DNA from: Alteromonas indica
Lineage (GTDB): Bacteria; Pseudomonadota; Gammaproteobacteria; Enterobacterales; Alteromonadaceae
DNA length: 64,000 nucleotides
Reading direction: 5' to 3'
Assembly (NCBI GenBank): GCA_003056425.1
Contig: PYVY01000004.1
Location: forward strand, 186,001-250,000
Shown: positions 9,598 through 17,759 of the stretch, in pieces
Numbering within the stretch: position 1 is the stretch's first letter
How the letters are laid out: each line of letters starts with the position of its first letter
Notes under the pieces: model-generated
Database searches by the model: none
Told to the model about the DNA's origin: nothing
What the model saw: only the letters and a program-made list of their open reading frames with translations
Position numbers and translations under genes: made by a program

Positions 9598-10556
9598 TAA
9601 TCAGCGTTAAGTTCTGGCCACTCTTGGTTAGTCACAATACCCTGGGCTATCAATTGCTCGCGCAAATCTGCAATTGTTTGTATGAGTTCATCACGAATCA
9701 GCCGGATAGCGGGTGAAATAAACTGGCGGCTTGGTAATACTAACCACATTTGCGTCAACGCAAATGTGTATTGGGGCATCAGCCTGTGAAGGCTGCCGGC
9801 CAATAAATCTGGGCCAACATCAATCGCCGATTTTTTCGCGATACCTTCGCCATCCTGACACCACCGCCTGACAATATCTCCATCATTGACCGCACGATCG
9901 CTGTTCATCTTAATTTTGTATTGCTGATTATTGTGATACAGCTCCCATCTGTCGTGCACAACATCATACAATTTATATAGTAGCGCGTTATGTTGGGGCA
10001 GGTCGGCGGGGGTTAACGGCTCGCCATGCTGTGTTAAATAGTGCAGGGAGGCGCATAGCACATGCGGGATATTGCTGATTTTAAAGCCGTACAAATTGAG
10101 ATCTTTCGCCGCTTCCTGCGTCACTGCCCGTAATGCCACATCAACTCCATCACGGTAAAAGTCGGCGCGGCTATCACTAACATGCAGACGTAAGGTAACT
10201 TCCCGATGGCGGCGCATTAGCTTATTAAGCAGAACGCGCATAAGATTGCGGCCCATTTCTGACGACACCGCGATACGTACTTCCCCGCTAATCGTGTGCT
10301 GTTCTTCGTGTATCAGCCGCTGGCCTTGTTGCAGCAGCGCCAGCGCTTGCTGGCAAAGTGGTAGATAGCGTTCACCTTCAGATGTCAGGCGCAGTTGTCT
10401 GGTAGTGCGCACAAAAAGTTGGGCGCCAAGGGCTTGCTCAATGCGCTTTAACGCCACACTGGCTGCTGACGAACTCATATCTAACTGCTTAGCCGCAGCG
10501 GTAATAGAATTAAGCTCTGCCACTTTCAAAAGTACCTGTAAATCCGCTGTCTTCAC
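9597..10556 (-). CDS. LysR-family transcriptional regulator
   Basis: This is a LysR-type DNA-binding regulator. The N-terminal winged HTH (residues 1-60: LQVLLKVAELNSITAAAKQL, SSSAASVALKRIEQALGAQLFVR) is followed by a two-lobed effector-binding domain from about residue 90. The GTG at 10556 gives a standard LysR start (VKTADLQVL) and has GGAA about 7 bases upstream. The ATG at 10607 adds 17 residues with no family counterpart and no good ribosome site. The gene is divergent from the DUF4437 gene, and a T-N11-A palindrome lies in the shared intergenic region, so that gene is the likely target. The effector is unknown. Confidence 0.85.
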   Translation of the reverse strand: MKTADLQVLLKVAELNSITAAAKQLDMSSSAASVALKRIEQALGAQLFVRTTRQLRLTSEGERYLPLCQQALALLQQGQRLIHEEQHTISGEVRIAVSSEMGRNLMRVLLNKLMRRHREVTLRLHVSDSRADFYRDGVDVALRAVTQEAAKDLNLYGFKISNIPHVLCASLHYLTQHGEPLTPADLPQHNALLYKLYDVVHDRWELYHNNQQYKIKMNSDRAVNDGDIVRRWCQDGEGIAKKSAIDVGPDLLAGSLHRLMPQYTFALTQMWLVLPSRQFISPAIRLIRDELIQTIADLREQLIAQGIVTNQEWPELNAD

Positions 10557-10672
10557 TATTCGTTCCGGTTCTCGACGAGCAATATACTCGCAGGGGGATA
10601 AGCCCATTATTATCCACGTTTTAGCGAAAGTGTATTAAACATTTGCCTGTTTATCGAATGAATTGTAGAGCA

Positions 10673-10685
10673 TAAGCTACGCTTA
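10673..10685. promoter_or_regulatory. LysR-type T-N11-A operator candidate
   Basis: TAAGCTACGCTTA is a perfect 5+3+5 dyad with the T-N11-A form of LysR boxes. It lies between the divergent LysR and DUF4437 genes, 38 bases before the latter's start. Confidence 0.5.
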
Positions 10686-10722
10686 CTAACTGAAACAGTA
10701 CAAGCTTAACGGAGTGTTCTAC

Positions 10723-11544
10723 ATGAAAGTCTTATTCAACCTAACTACCATAGCCATTATTGCCACATTAGCTTCCTCGCCTGCGCTAGCCGATACTGGT
10801 ACGCCCAACGTAGTACCAGTGGAGGATGTTCAATGGGGGTATCTGAATCCGCTCCGCGGTGACCAAAGCCCCGGCGCTGCCGATCTCTGGGGCGATCGTA
10901 CCCAAGATACGGCGAGTGGCATGTTGGTGCGCTTTAACAAAGGGTTCGCGTCGCCGGCGCATATTCACAATATTACCTATCGGGCAATTGTGATTGCAGG
11001 GCAGATGCATAACGACGATCCCAAAGCAGAAAGAATGTGGATGCCGACAGGCTCATTCTGGACCCAGCCTGCGGGGGAAAACCATACCACTGCGGCCAAT
11101 TCGCCCAATAACTTAATTTATCTTGAGATTGACTCGGGCCCGTATTTAGTCGAACCCAGCGCAAACGAATTTGATAATGGCGAGCGGGCGATTAATTTAC
11201 ACCGCGATAATAGTGTCTGGCTAAACAATCGCGAGCTTGAGAATATTCATGTCGCTGGTGTCGAGGCGACCTATCTTTGGGGCGATACTTCTAGCTTACA
11301 CGGAACAATGATAAAACTGCCAGCTGGCTTTAGCGGACAAATAGTCACGCCTGCCAGTGAGTTTCGAGCGGTGGTAGTTGCCGGTACGGTGGTATACCAG
11401 GCTTCGACTAACCGTCCTTCCAAAACGCTACGCCCGGGGAGTTACCTGGAATCGGCAGGTGACGCTAGCCTTAGCCTGAGCAACCCCAATGATACGGTTG
11501 CCACCGTTTACATTCGTACCAATGCGCACTACTTGGTTGAGTAA
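10723..11544 (+). CDS. Secreted DUF4437 cupin-like protein
   Basis: The 273-residue protein has a Sec signal peptide (MKVLFNLTTIAIIATLASSPALA, cleavage near residue 24). Two cupin-like halves follow. The first has the metal-site-like AHIHN and GENHTT with VRFNKGFASPAHIHNITYRAIVIAG; the second has the parallel IKLPAGFSGQIVTPASEFRAVVVAG but lacks the paired histidines. This fits a bicupin in which only one half keeps metal ligands. It matches DUF4437; function is unknown, though such proteins are presumably periplasmic metal-dependent enzymes or sensors. The ATG at 10723 has GGAG upstream. Control by the divergent LysR is likely. Confidence 0.75.
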   Translation: MKVLFNLTTIAIIATLASSPALADTGTPNVVPVEDVQWGYLNPLRGDQSPGAADLWGDRTQDTASGMLVRFNKGFASPAHIHNITYRAIVIAGQMHNDDPKAERMWMPTGSFWTQPAGENHTTAANSPNNLIYLEIDSGPYLVEPSANEFDNGERAINLHRDNSVWLNNRELENIHVAGVEATYLWGDTSSLHGTMIKLPAGFSGQIVTPASEFRAVVVAGTVVYQASTNRPSKTLRPGSYLESAGDASLSLSNPNDTVATVYIRTNAHYLVE

Positions 11545-11557
11545 GCCGCTACGTTAT

Positions 11558-11614
11558 TTAGTACTTCGGGTTAGGACATTTCGACTTGTCCCGCCCGATG
11601 GGATGAAGTACTAA
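11558..11614. repeat. Long imperfect inverted repeat downstream of the DUF4437 gene
   Basis: The 10-bp arms TTAGTACTTC (11558-11567) and GAAGTACTAA (11605-11614) enclose 37 bases. Both sides extend as ACGTT with a three-base bulge. The interior folds further (GGACA/TGTCC). It lies 13 bases after the stop and could be a terminator-like or mobile-repeat structure. Confidence 0.45.
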
Positions 11615-12047
11615 CGTAAAACAATAAAAATTGCTCTCTCAGTGATCGTGTGAGTACCTTCCCAGGCGGGAAAAAGCGTCTCAGGCTGACATATTTTTTT
11701 ACGCAAGAACGCCTGTGGCTGGCAGCGAGGCTGATGGCATTACTTCTGAATCCTCTTTGGTGGCAGGGCAGGGCGAAAGTCGTTGCCATCAGTGCCGCGA
11801 ATTTGGCTAACCGCAGGCCCAGGTAAGGCAGCCCTCTATTTGTTCTTCTTGGCGGTCTTGCTAACTTCAATAATAGGCTGCAAATTATCTGCCTATCAGC
11901 CCGGGTTGTAGGTTGAAATATCTGCTGTTCACGTCACTAATGCGGGCAGTTGTCATGGGTATCGCTGGGCGTATTTCCAAATACAGTGTGTTAAACCTAC
12001 GAATTACATACCGGGTAAAACTTTATCCTTATTTTTTTCGCTAAACA
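11615..12047. other. Intergenic stretch with no supported gene
   Basis: Open frames here (for example on the minus strand at 11571-11870) have no ribosome site, no domain-like content and basic/Ser-rich composition typical of shadow translation. I see no RNA gene or mobile element. Confidence 0.5.
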
Positions 12048-12075
12048 TTGGCTTTCTGATTTGAAGGCGTATAAT
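12048..12075 (+). promoter_or_regulatory. Sigma-70 promoter candidate upstream of the TerB-like gene
   Basis: TTGGCT (12048-12053), a 16-base spacer and a perfect TATAAT (12070-12075) form a good promoter. The next gene starts at 12292, giving a leader of about 210 bases that contains several small inverted repeats (such as CGCT/AGCG near 12105-12115). Confidence 0.55.
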
Positions 12076-12291
12076 TAACAGATTGTTAACAACATGCTGA
12101 AGCGCTTGTAGCGTATGCTTTACAGCTTGATTGCAGGTGCTTTTTTGACCGTTTGGCGGCGTGAACCTTTCATTGTGATAGCCCGTAACAGGCTTGTCAT
12201 TTTTGTTTGTTAGTTTACGCCACCTTACCGGCAGAACCGGATGTTTTGCCAAATAAATTTCGCATTAAAAAAAGCGCGAATGGAGTGATAT

Positions 12292-12699
12292 ATGCAGTTA
12301 TCCAGTCAACAATCCTTCAACCAGGCACTGATTCGTTTGTCAGTGCTTCTATATCAAATAGACAATAAGGTCACCCTTACTGAGCAGGACTATCTGGAAG
12401 AAGTTATTGATAGTCTTGACTGGCAAAGTCCTATTTGTCGTGAAGCCTTTTTCAATGATGTTATTTATCAAACTCGCCAGGCCCTGGATGCGGGCGATAG
12501 CGTGAGCTATCTGCGCTCATTCAAGGACGATTTGGTTTATGACGCGCAAAAAGCCATGGAAATTGCGATGGCGATAACTGGCGTGGACGGCGAAAGAAGC
12601 GATGAAGAAACCGAAATTCTTGCGCTACTAAGTCATAAGATGTTGGCCAAGGCCTTGGTAAGCAACGATAAACCGTTGGATGCCAGCCGCTTGAACTAA
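12292..12699 (+). CDS. TerB-like helical protein
   Basis: The 135-residue, all-helical acidic protein has a TerB-like C-terminal half (YDAQKAMEIAMAITGVDGERSDEETEILALL). The DGE-S-EE phrase corresponds to the metal-binding acidic motif of TerB/DUF533-type domains. The start at 12292 has GGAG 8 bases upstream. No ter operon is adjacent, so tellurite resistance should not be assumed. A second TerB-type protein occurs at 30119. The role is unknown; TerB domains usually act at the inner face of the membrane in stress pathways. Confidence 0.6.
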   Translation: MQLSSQQSFNQALIRLSVLLYQIDNKVTLTEQDYLEEVIDSLDWQSPICREAFFNDVIYQTRQALDAGDSVSYLRSFKDDLVYDAQKAMEIAMAITGVDGERSDEETEILALLSHKMLAKALVSNDKPLDASRLN

Positions 12700-12791
12700 A
12701 CCCCTGTGAGGTTACAGTCCGGCTCATAAACGGCGCAATTAAACGCACAGGAATAAGGGTTTACTAACGATAACCCGGTAATGACCGCCAG

Positions 12792-12843
12792 TAGCCATAG
12801 CCAGTAGACATAGCCAGTAGACATAGTCAGTAGCCATAGCCAG
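12792..12843. repeat. Tandem 13-bp repeat, four units
   Basis: Four contiguous 13-bp units of TAGCCATAGCCAG with one or two changes per unit (TAGACATAGCCAG, TAGACATAGTCAG). This is a small VNTR-like array in noncoding DNA. Confidence 0.85.
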
Positions 12844-13410
12844 TAATAAGCGCCAAGCTAAAAAAGCGGGTAACATTGGCCGGGTTAATAGGGGCGGCTA
12901 TATTTAACTTCCGCCCCGCTGGGTAAAATAAATGCTGGCAAGCACTACCTGATGCGCCGCGCGGGTGGTTGCTGTGCCCGGCTGAATTATAGTGGTCATT
13001 AACAGGGTGAGTGTTTGGCGTCCGCTGATTTGACGCCAGTAATACAACCCGCCCCAACACCCAGCACCGCAGCACATGATAATCATCCTTCATTCTGGTG
13101 TGAGCCCAGCAGAGCGTTTCAGTATCTGGGGTGAAACCGCAAGGCTTGCTAATGAAATAACCAGAGACGAGCAAATCAGCGATGTGATTAGTTTTTTTGC
13201 TTCACTGGCATAGCTGCTAGATAAAGCAACCATAAGGCACGAAACTATGGCGTCAACGTAAGCCGTTACCGCCTGCCGCCAGTAAGATGTAACTGCATAT
13301 TCAGGTTTTTAATTAAGTGGGCAAGGGAGGTGGCTAATACGCCTGTCGGCTGCTTTTGCGGCATAGCGGCTAATCACACTTATTCCTTTTCACACGGCAA
13401 GGGTAAAAAC
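12844..13410. other. Intergenic region, possibly containing gene remnants
   Basis: No complete gene is supported. Two short frames look partly protein-like: a plus-strand frame at 13076-13213 (45 codons, with PAERFSIWGETARLANEI) and a minus-strand frame at 12904-13086 (60 codons). Neither has a convincing ribosome site, and they overlap, so at most one could be a relic. Confidence 0.4.
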
Positions 13411-13435
13411 AAAAAGGCACCATGGGTGCCTTTTT
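13411..13435. terminator. Bidirectional terminator after the RND operon
   Basis: AAAAAGGCACC and GGTGCCTTTTT form an 11-bp stem with a 3-base loop, with A and T tracts on either side. It lies 28 bases beyond the RND permease stop, so it serves that minus-strand operon and could also stop plus-strand transcripts. Confidence 0.85.
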
Positions 13436-13462
13436 GTTGTTTATCTAACGGAACGAAAATAC

Positions 13463-16400
13463 CTACAAAGACTGATGATGCGCATCGTCCAGTTCGTTTT
13501 CCAAACGCTGACTTTCATCTGCCCGGGGTTTGGTAAAGCGAGCCAGGCCTAAATACAGCACAGGGGTTAAGTAAAGTGTAAATACCACTGCGATACCTAG
13601 TCCGCCAAATACCACCCAGCCTATAGCATTTCTAGCTTCAGCACCTGCTCCAGCAGACATAATTAGCGGTAAGCCACCTAATATAGTGGATACCAGCGTC
13701 ATCATAATGGGCCGTAAACGAACCTTACCGGCTTCAACAATGGCATCATAAACTTCGTAGCCGCGATCCCGTAACTGATCGGCAAACTCAATCAGTAAGA
13801 TGGCATTTTTGGCCAACAGCCCTATCAGCATGACCAGTCCTATCTGGGAATAGACATTGATAGTTGTGTTTGTCAGATATAATGCATATACCGCCGCGGC
13901 AATACCAAACGGCACCGTTAGCATTACCACTACTGCGCTGTTCACACTTTCAAACTGAGCGGCAAGTACCAGTAGCACAATAACAAATGCCAGGATATAG
14001 GTTAGGGCAACCTGCTGCGAGGTCTCCTCATATGTTTGTGCTTCACCTAAGAAAATCATACCTATGCCATCGGGCAGGGTATCTTGCAGTGCCCGAATTT
14101 TATCCACCGCTTCGTTAAGAGGTACATCTTCGGGCAACTCCATTTCCAGTTCTATGGCCCGGCGCTGGGCTTGACGCTCAAGCTCCGCAGCCACGCCTTC
14201 TTCGGTAATATAGGCCACGCTGGATAAGGGAATCAGGCTACCGGTATCTGATTTAACATACAGATTGGTTAAATCTGCAGGGTTGCTGGTGTTACGCTCA
14301 CTGGATTGGAGCATAATTGGTATAGACTGATCGCCGACGTTCAAATCTGCGATATCATCACCATTTACTGCCGCCCGCAGGGTGCTGGCAATATCACTAA
14401 GCGGAACCCCAAGTTCATCAGCGCGGCGGCGATCAATATTGATGCGCATTTGCGGCTGGGTAGGCTCATAACTGATTCTGGGCGTGCCCAGCTCTGGTGC
14501 CGTTTCTTCTATTTTCTTCGCCAGATCCTGGGCAGCGTCATATATACGCTCATAACTATCGCCGGTGAGGGCAATTTCCACACCACCACCCTGGCCGCGC
14601 AGGTCCAGGCTGTTACCGCCAAAAGCATTGGCTGGCGCGCCGGGGATGGCGGTTAAATCGGGTCGTATTTTTTCGACAATATCCTGTAACGATTCATTGC
14701 GGTCATCCCAATGCTTAAGGGGCGCCGTAATAAATACAATATTAGGATCCCACGAACCCACGATAGTATAGACCGACTCCACAGTACCATTATCGACATA
14801 AGGCATCAGAACTTCTTCCATGCGCTCTGCCTGCCGGTCCATAAAGTTCATCCCGGCGCCATCTGGCCCCCGGGCAAAAATTTTGATGGTACCGCGATCT
14901 TCACTTGGAAGCAGTTCGCTTTGTATATTTTGCGCCGTGAACCAGGCGCCTACCGCAGCCAGGATACACGCGGCTACTACTAGCCAGCCGTGCTTTAACG
15001 ACCAGGCGAGCGTGGTATTATAAAAGCCCAGACAAGCATTACCGAAGCGGCCAAAGGTACGTTGAAAAATACCCGGGGAGGTGTTGGTTTTTACCGGTAA
15101 TTTCGCGGTAAGAGCTGGAACCAAAGACAGCGCCACAAATGATGAGATAATTACCGCGCCAGCTAAAACGCCACCAAATTCGCGAAACAGTTTACCCGCC
15201 GTAGACGGCAAAAAGGCAATGGGGATGAACACTGAAGCCAGTACAGCAGTCGTGGCAACCACAGCAAAAAATACCTCTCGGGTACCCACTACTGCTGCGG
15301 CCCTGGCACCTAAGCCAAGGCTGCGCCGCCGCTGAATATTCTCGGACACTACAATCGCATCATCTACAATCATGCCAGTGGCCAGCACCAGAGCCAGTAG
15401 CGTAAGAATATTTATTGAAAATCCGAGTAACCAAATTACCCCAAGCGCGCCGGCCAGGGAAACGGGTATCGACAATGCCGGAACAATCGTGGCCCGCCAC
15501 GAACCAATAAATACCAGTAGGGTAAAAATAACCAGCAACACGGTCAGGCTAAGCGACTCAACCACTTCACTTACCGAGTCACGAATAAATTCAGCATCAT
15601 CCGAGGTGATAACGATATCCATGTCGTTAAAGCGTTTATCAAGGCCCGCCACCATACTTTTAATTTCGTCAGAAATTTCGATCGTATTTGAACTGGCCTG
15701 ACGTAATATTCCCAGCCCGATAACCGGTTTACCGTTTAAACGGACCATGCTGGTAGTATCGGCCGGGCCAAAATACACACTGGCTACATCACCAATGCGT
15801 ACATCACCAGAGAGCACGATAGAGGCGACATCTTCAGCACTGACCGAGGTGGCATCGGCGCGCACTATCAGCGACTGGTCCTGGGACTGGATACTGCCGG
15901 TAGGAACATCAAACGGCGCTAAGCGTAGCGCTGCCGCCACATCGGTCATCGACAATCCAAAACTGGTAAGGCGTAGCGGATCGACCGAAACTTTAAGTGT
16001 GCGTTCGCGGTTACCGTCTAACACCACATCGGCTACACCGGGAATGCTTAAAAACATAGGGGCCAGGTCGGTATCGACCCGTTCGGTCAGGGTTTCCATG
16101 TCCAGAGTATCCGAAGAGACCGCCAGGCTAACCACTGGTTCAGCATCACTATCGGCCCGCACTATCGAAACTTTTTCCACATCGTCTGGCAGCTGTTCCT
16201 GCACCCGGCTAACAGATTCACGGGTCTCATTCGCCGCGTCTTCAATGTTCACCCCTGGGCGGAATTCCACTCGGATACGTGCTGAGTTTTCTTCGCTTTG
16301 AGCCGAAATGCTCTTTACGCCACTTACCCGGGCTACGGCGCCTTCAAGCCGACTGGTAAGCTCAGCGTCTACCGTCTCCGGCGAGCCGCCAGGCAGCTCC

Positions 16401-16570
16401 GCAGTAACGGTTAATTTGGGTGTATCTACATCAGGTAATTCGCGTACTTCCAGGCCATTGAGCGCCGCAAAACCGGCAATAACAATTAACAGGTTGAGCA
16501 CCACAATCAGCACTGGGCGGCGGATGGCAGTAGAAGGTAAATCCGTAGCTTTAGAGGTTAGCTGGCTCAT
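13463..16570 (-). CDS. RND-family efflux permease (HAE1 type)
   Basis: This is a proton-driven inner-membrane multidrug exporter of 1035 residues, the usual AcrB-family size. A first membrane segment (residues 18-38, VLIVVLNLLIVIAGFAAL) is followed by a large periplasmic loop. The TM4 region GMIVDDAIVVSEN carries the paired proton-relay Asp residues. The sequence repeats the pattern in the second half (TM7 onward at about 535; VLLVLAAQFES near 870). It needs the adaptor encoded just upstream and an outer-membrane channel; no TolC-type gene is nearby, so it presumably shares one encoded elsewhere. Its ATG overlaps the adaptor's TAA by one base (TAATG), showing coupling. The substrate is not predictable. 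Confidence 0.92.
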   Translation of the reverse strand: MSQLTSKATDLPSTAIRRPVLIVVLNLLIVIAGFAALNGLEVRELPDVDTPKLTVTAELPGGSPETVDAELTSRLEGAVARVSGVKSISAQSEENSARIRVEFRPGVNIEDAANETRESVSRVQEQLPDDVEKVSIVRADSDAEPVVSLAVSSDTLDMETLTERVDTDLAPMFLSIPGVADVVLDGNRERTLKVSVDPLRLTSFGLSMTDVAAALRLAPFDVPTGSIQSQDQSLIVRADATSVSAEDVASIVLSGDVRIGDVASVYFGPADTTSMVRLNGKPVIGLGILRQASSNTIEISDEIKSMVAGLDKRFNDMDIVITSDDAEFIRDSVSEVVESLSLTVLLVIFTLLVFIGSWRATIVPALSIPVSLAGALGVIWLLGFSINILTLLALVLATGMIVDDAIVVSENIQRRRSLGLGARAAAVVGTREVFFAVVATTAVLASVFIPIAFLPSTAGKLFREFGGVLAGAVIISSFVALSLVPALTAKLPVKTNTSPGIFQRTFGRFGNACLGFYNTTLAWSLKHGWLVVAACILAAVGAWFTAQNIQSELLPSEDRGTIKIFARGPDGAGMNFMDRQAERMEEVLMPYVDNGTVESVYTIVGSWDPNIVFITAPLKHWDDRNESLQDIVEKIRPDLTAIPGAPANAFGGNSLDLRGQGGGVEIALTGDSYERIYDAAQDLAKKIEETAPELGTPRISYEPTQPQMRINIDRRRADELGVPLSDIASTLRAAVNGDDIADLNVGDQSIPIMLQSSERNTSNPADLTNLYVKSDTGSLIPLSSVAYITEEGVAAELERQAQRRAIELEMELPEDVPLNEAVDKIRALQDTLPDGIGMIFLGEAQTYEETSQQVALTYILAFVIVLLVLAAQFESVNSAVVVMLTVPFGIAAAVYALYLTNTTINVYSQIGLVMLIGLLAKNAILLIEFADQLRDRGYEVYDAIVEAGKVRLRPIMMTLVSTILGGLPLIMSAGAGAEARNAIGWVVFGGLGIAVVFTLYLTPVLYLGLARFTKPRADESQRLENELDDAHHQSL

Positions 16571-17619
16571 TACAGACCGCTCCGCGCCAGCTCAGTGGTT
16601 ACTTCCTGCCCATCGCGCAAACGCTGTACCCCTTCGGAAATCAGCAGGTCACCTTCTTGCAGGTCACCAGAGACTAATATAGTACCGCGCAGGCGTTGGT
16701 GCACCTCTACATTTACCCGTTTAGCTTTACCTTCTTCAGAAATCCACACATAGGCACCATTAGCACCCCAAAGTAATGCCGCTTCAGGAATGGCAGCGTA
16801 ACGGTTGCCATTAATTGCCATATTCACCCGAAAGCTCATACCCGGGCGATACTTGTCATTGCTGTTATCCAGTAGCGCGCGTGCGCGCATGGTACGATCC
16901 GTTTCATTGATTCGCGAATCTACCTCGGCAATCTGCGCATCTATTTCCTGCTCTCGGTTGGTCCAGGGTTGCAGAGTGACGCGGGGCGCATTCATCATTA
17001 TGGGTAACGCTGCTTCAGGGGCTTTAAAGTTGATATATAACTTGCTGCGATCATCGAGCGTGGTAATGGAGGTCTGCTCGGTAATGCGGTCGCCTTCTTC
17101 CACATCTGTTAAACCGACCACGCCACTAAACGGGGCTTCTACTGTGCGATCGTCTAAATTAGCCTGCGCTTCATCTAAGGTGACCCGTGCCAGATCGCGT
17201 TCGGTGCGGGCCAGGTCCAGCTCGCTCTTAGGAATAGCGCCTTTGGTATGACTTTCTTCCAGGCGGTCTAAGTTGCGCTGGGCTTCAGCCAGTTGTAGCT
17301 CAGCCCGCCGTAAAGCCACTTGTTGGCGACGGTCATCTAATCGTATCAGTACTTTACCTTTTTCAACATATTGGCCGGGCACAAAATTTACCTTTACTAC
17401 CTCATCAGCCACAGCTGGATAGAGAGTTACCGAGCGCACAGCTTCAGCCGTGCCCACTGCTTCTACCTTTTGTGTGGCATGTTGAAAGGTCACCTTTTCA
17501 AGAACCACCAGCTTAGCTTGGCTATCACCAAAATACTGGGCCTGGACAGAGTGTCCCGACAGTGCGAAAAATAAACAAAACCCGAGCAAGGGGCTTTTCT
17601 TAACAAGCATTCTAAACAT
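16570..17619 (-). CDS. RND efflux periplasmic adaptor (membrane fusion protein)
   Basis: The 349-residue adaptor links the RND permease to an outer-membrane channel. It has an N-terminal signal (GFCLFFALSGHSVQAQ) and a lipoyl-like half (YPAVADEVVKVNFVPGQYVEKGKVLIRLDD). A helical hairpin rich in Ala/Arg/Glu (about 100-155) leads into the second lipoyl half (VEAPFSGVVGLTDVEEGDRI), followed by the beta-barrel and membrane-proximal domains. No lipobox Cys is present, so it is probably held by the signal/anchor or is soluble. It is the first gene of the pair. The start at 17619 (MFRMLVKKS) could instead be the ATG three codons later. Confidence 0.9.
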   Translation of the reverse strand: MFRMLVKKSPLLGFCLFFALSGHSVQAQYFGDSQAKLVVLEKVTFQHATQKVEAVGTAEAVRSVTLYPAVADEVVKVNFVPGQYVEKGKVLIRLDDRRQQVALRRAELQLAEAQRNLDRLEESHTKGAIPKSELDLARTERDLARVTLDEAQANLDDRTVEAPFSGVVGLTDVEEGDRITEQTSITTLDDRSKLYINFKAPEAALPIMMNAPRVTLQPWTNREQEIDAQIAEVDSRINETDRTMRARALLDNSNDKYRPGMSFRVNMAINGNRYAAIPEAALLWGANGAYVWISEEGKAKRVNVEVHQRLRGTILVSGDLQEGDLLISEGVQRLRDGQEVTTELARSGL

Positions 17620-17702
17620 TATGATTCCATTGCGTAATGAAGTGTCGAACTTTGGCTGCCTGTTCGTGTGTTATTGAAACGGCGCATGCTGCTATAAGGT
17701 TC

Positions 17703-17737
17703 GAACGTTGCTTATTGTTAACGTTATGGCAACGTTC
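17703..17737. promoter_or_regulatory. Dyad between the ABC exporter and RND operon
   Basis: The 9-bp arms GAACGTTGC (17703-17711) and GCAACGTTC (17729-17737) are separated by 17 bases. It lies 84 bases upstream of the adaptor start and just past the ABC gene stop. It may be an operator for the RND operon or a weak terminator; there is no T tract. Confidence 0.45.
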
Positions 17738-17759
17738 CTTTTATAGCACCATATGGGGG

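Noticed and set aside
11571..11870. 99-codon minus-strand frame
   Set aside because: Overlaps the large inverted repeat, is Arg/Ser-rich without domain-like pattern and lacks a ribosome site.
12292..12699. Tellurite-resistance gene cluster
   Set aside because: Two TerB-like proteins occur (12292 and 30119) but they are 18 kb apart and there is no terZACDE, so tellurite resistance is not supported.
12827..13174. 115-codon minus-strand frame through the 13-bp repeats
   Set aside because: Its end lies in the VNTR and two other frames compete in the same interval; at most a remnant.
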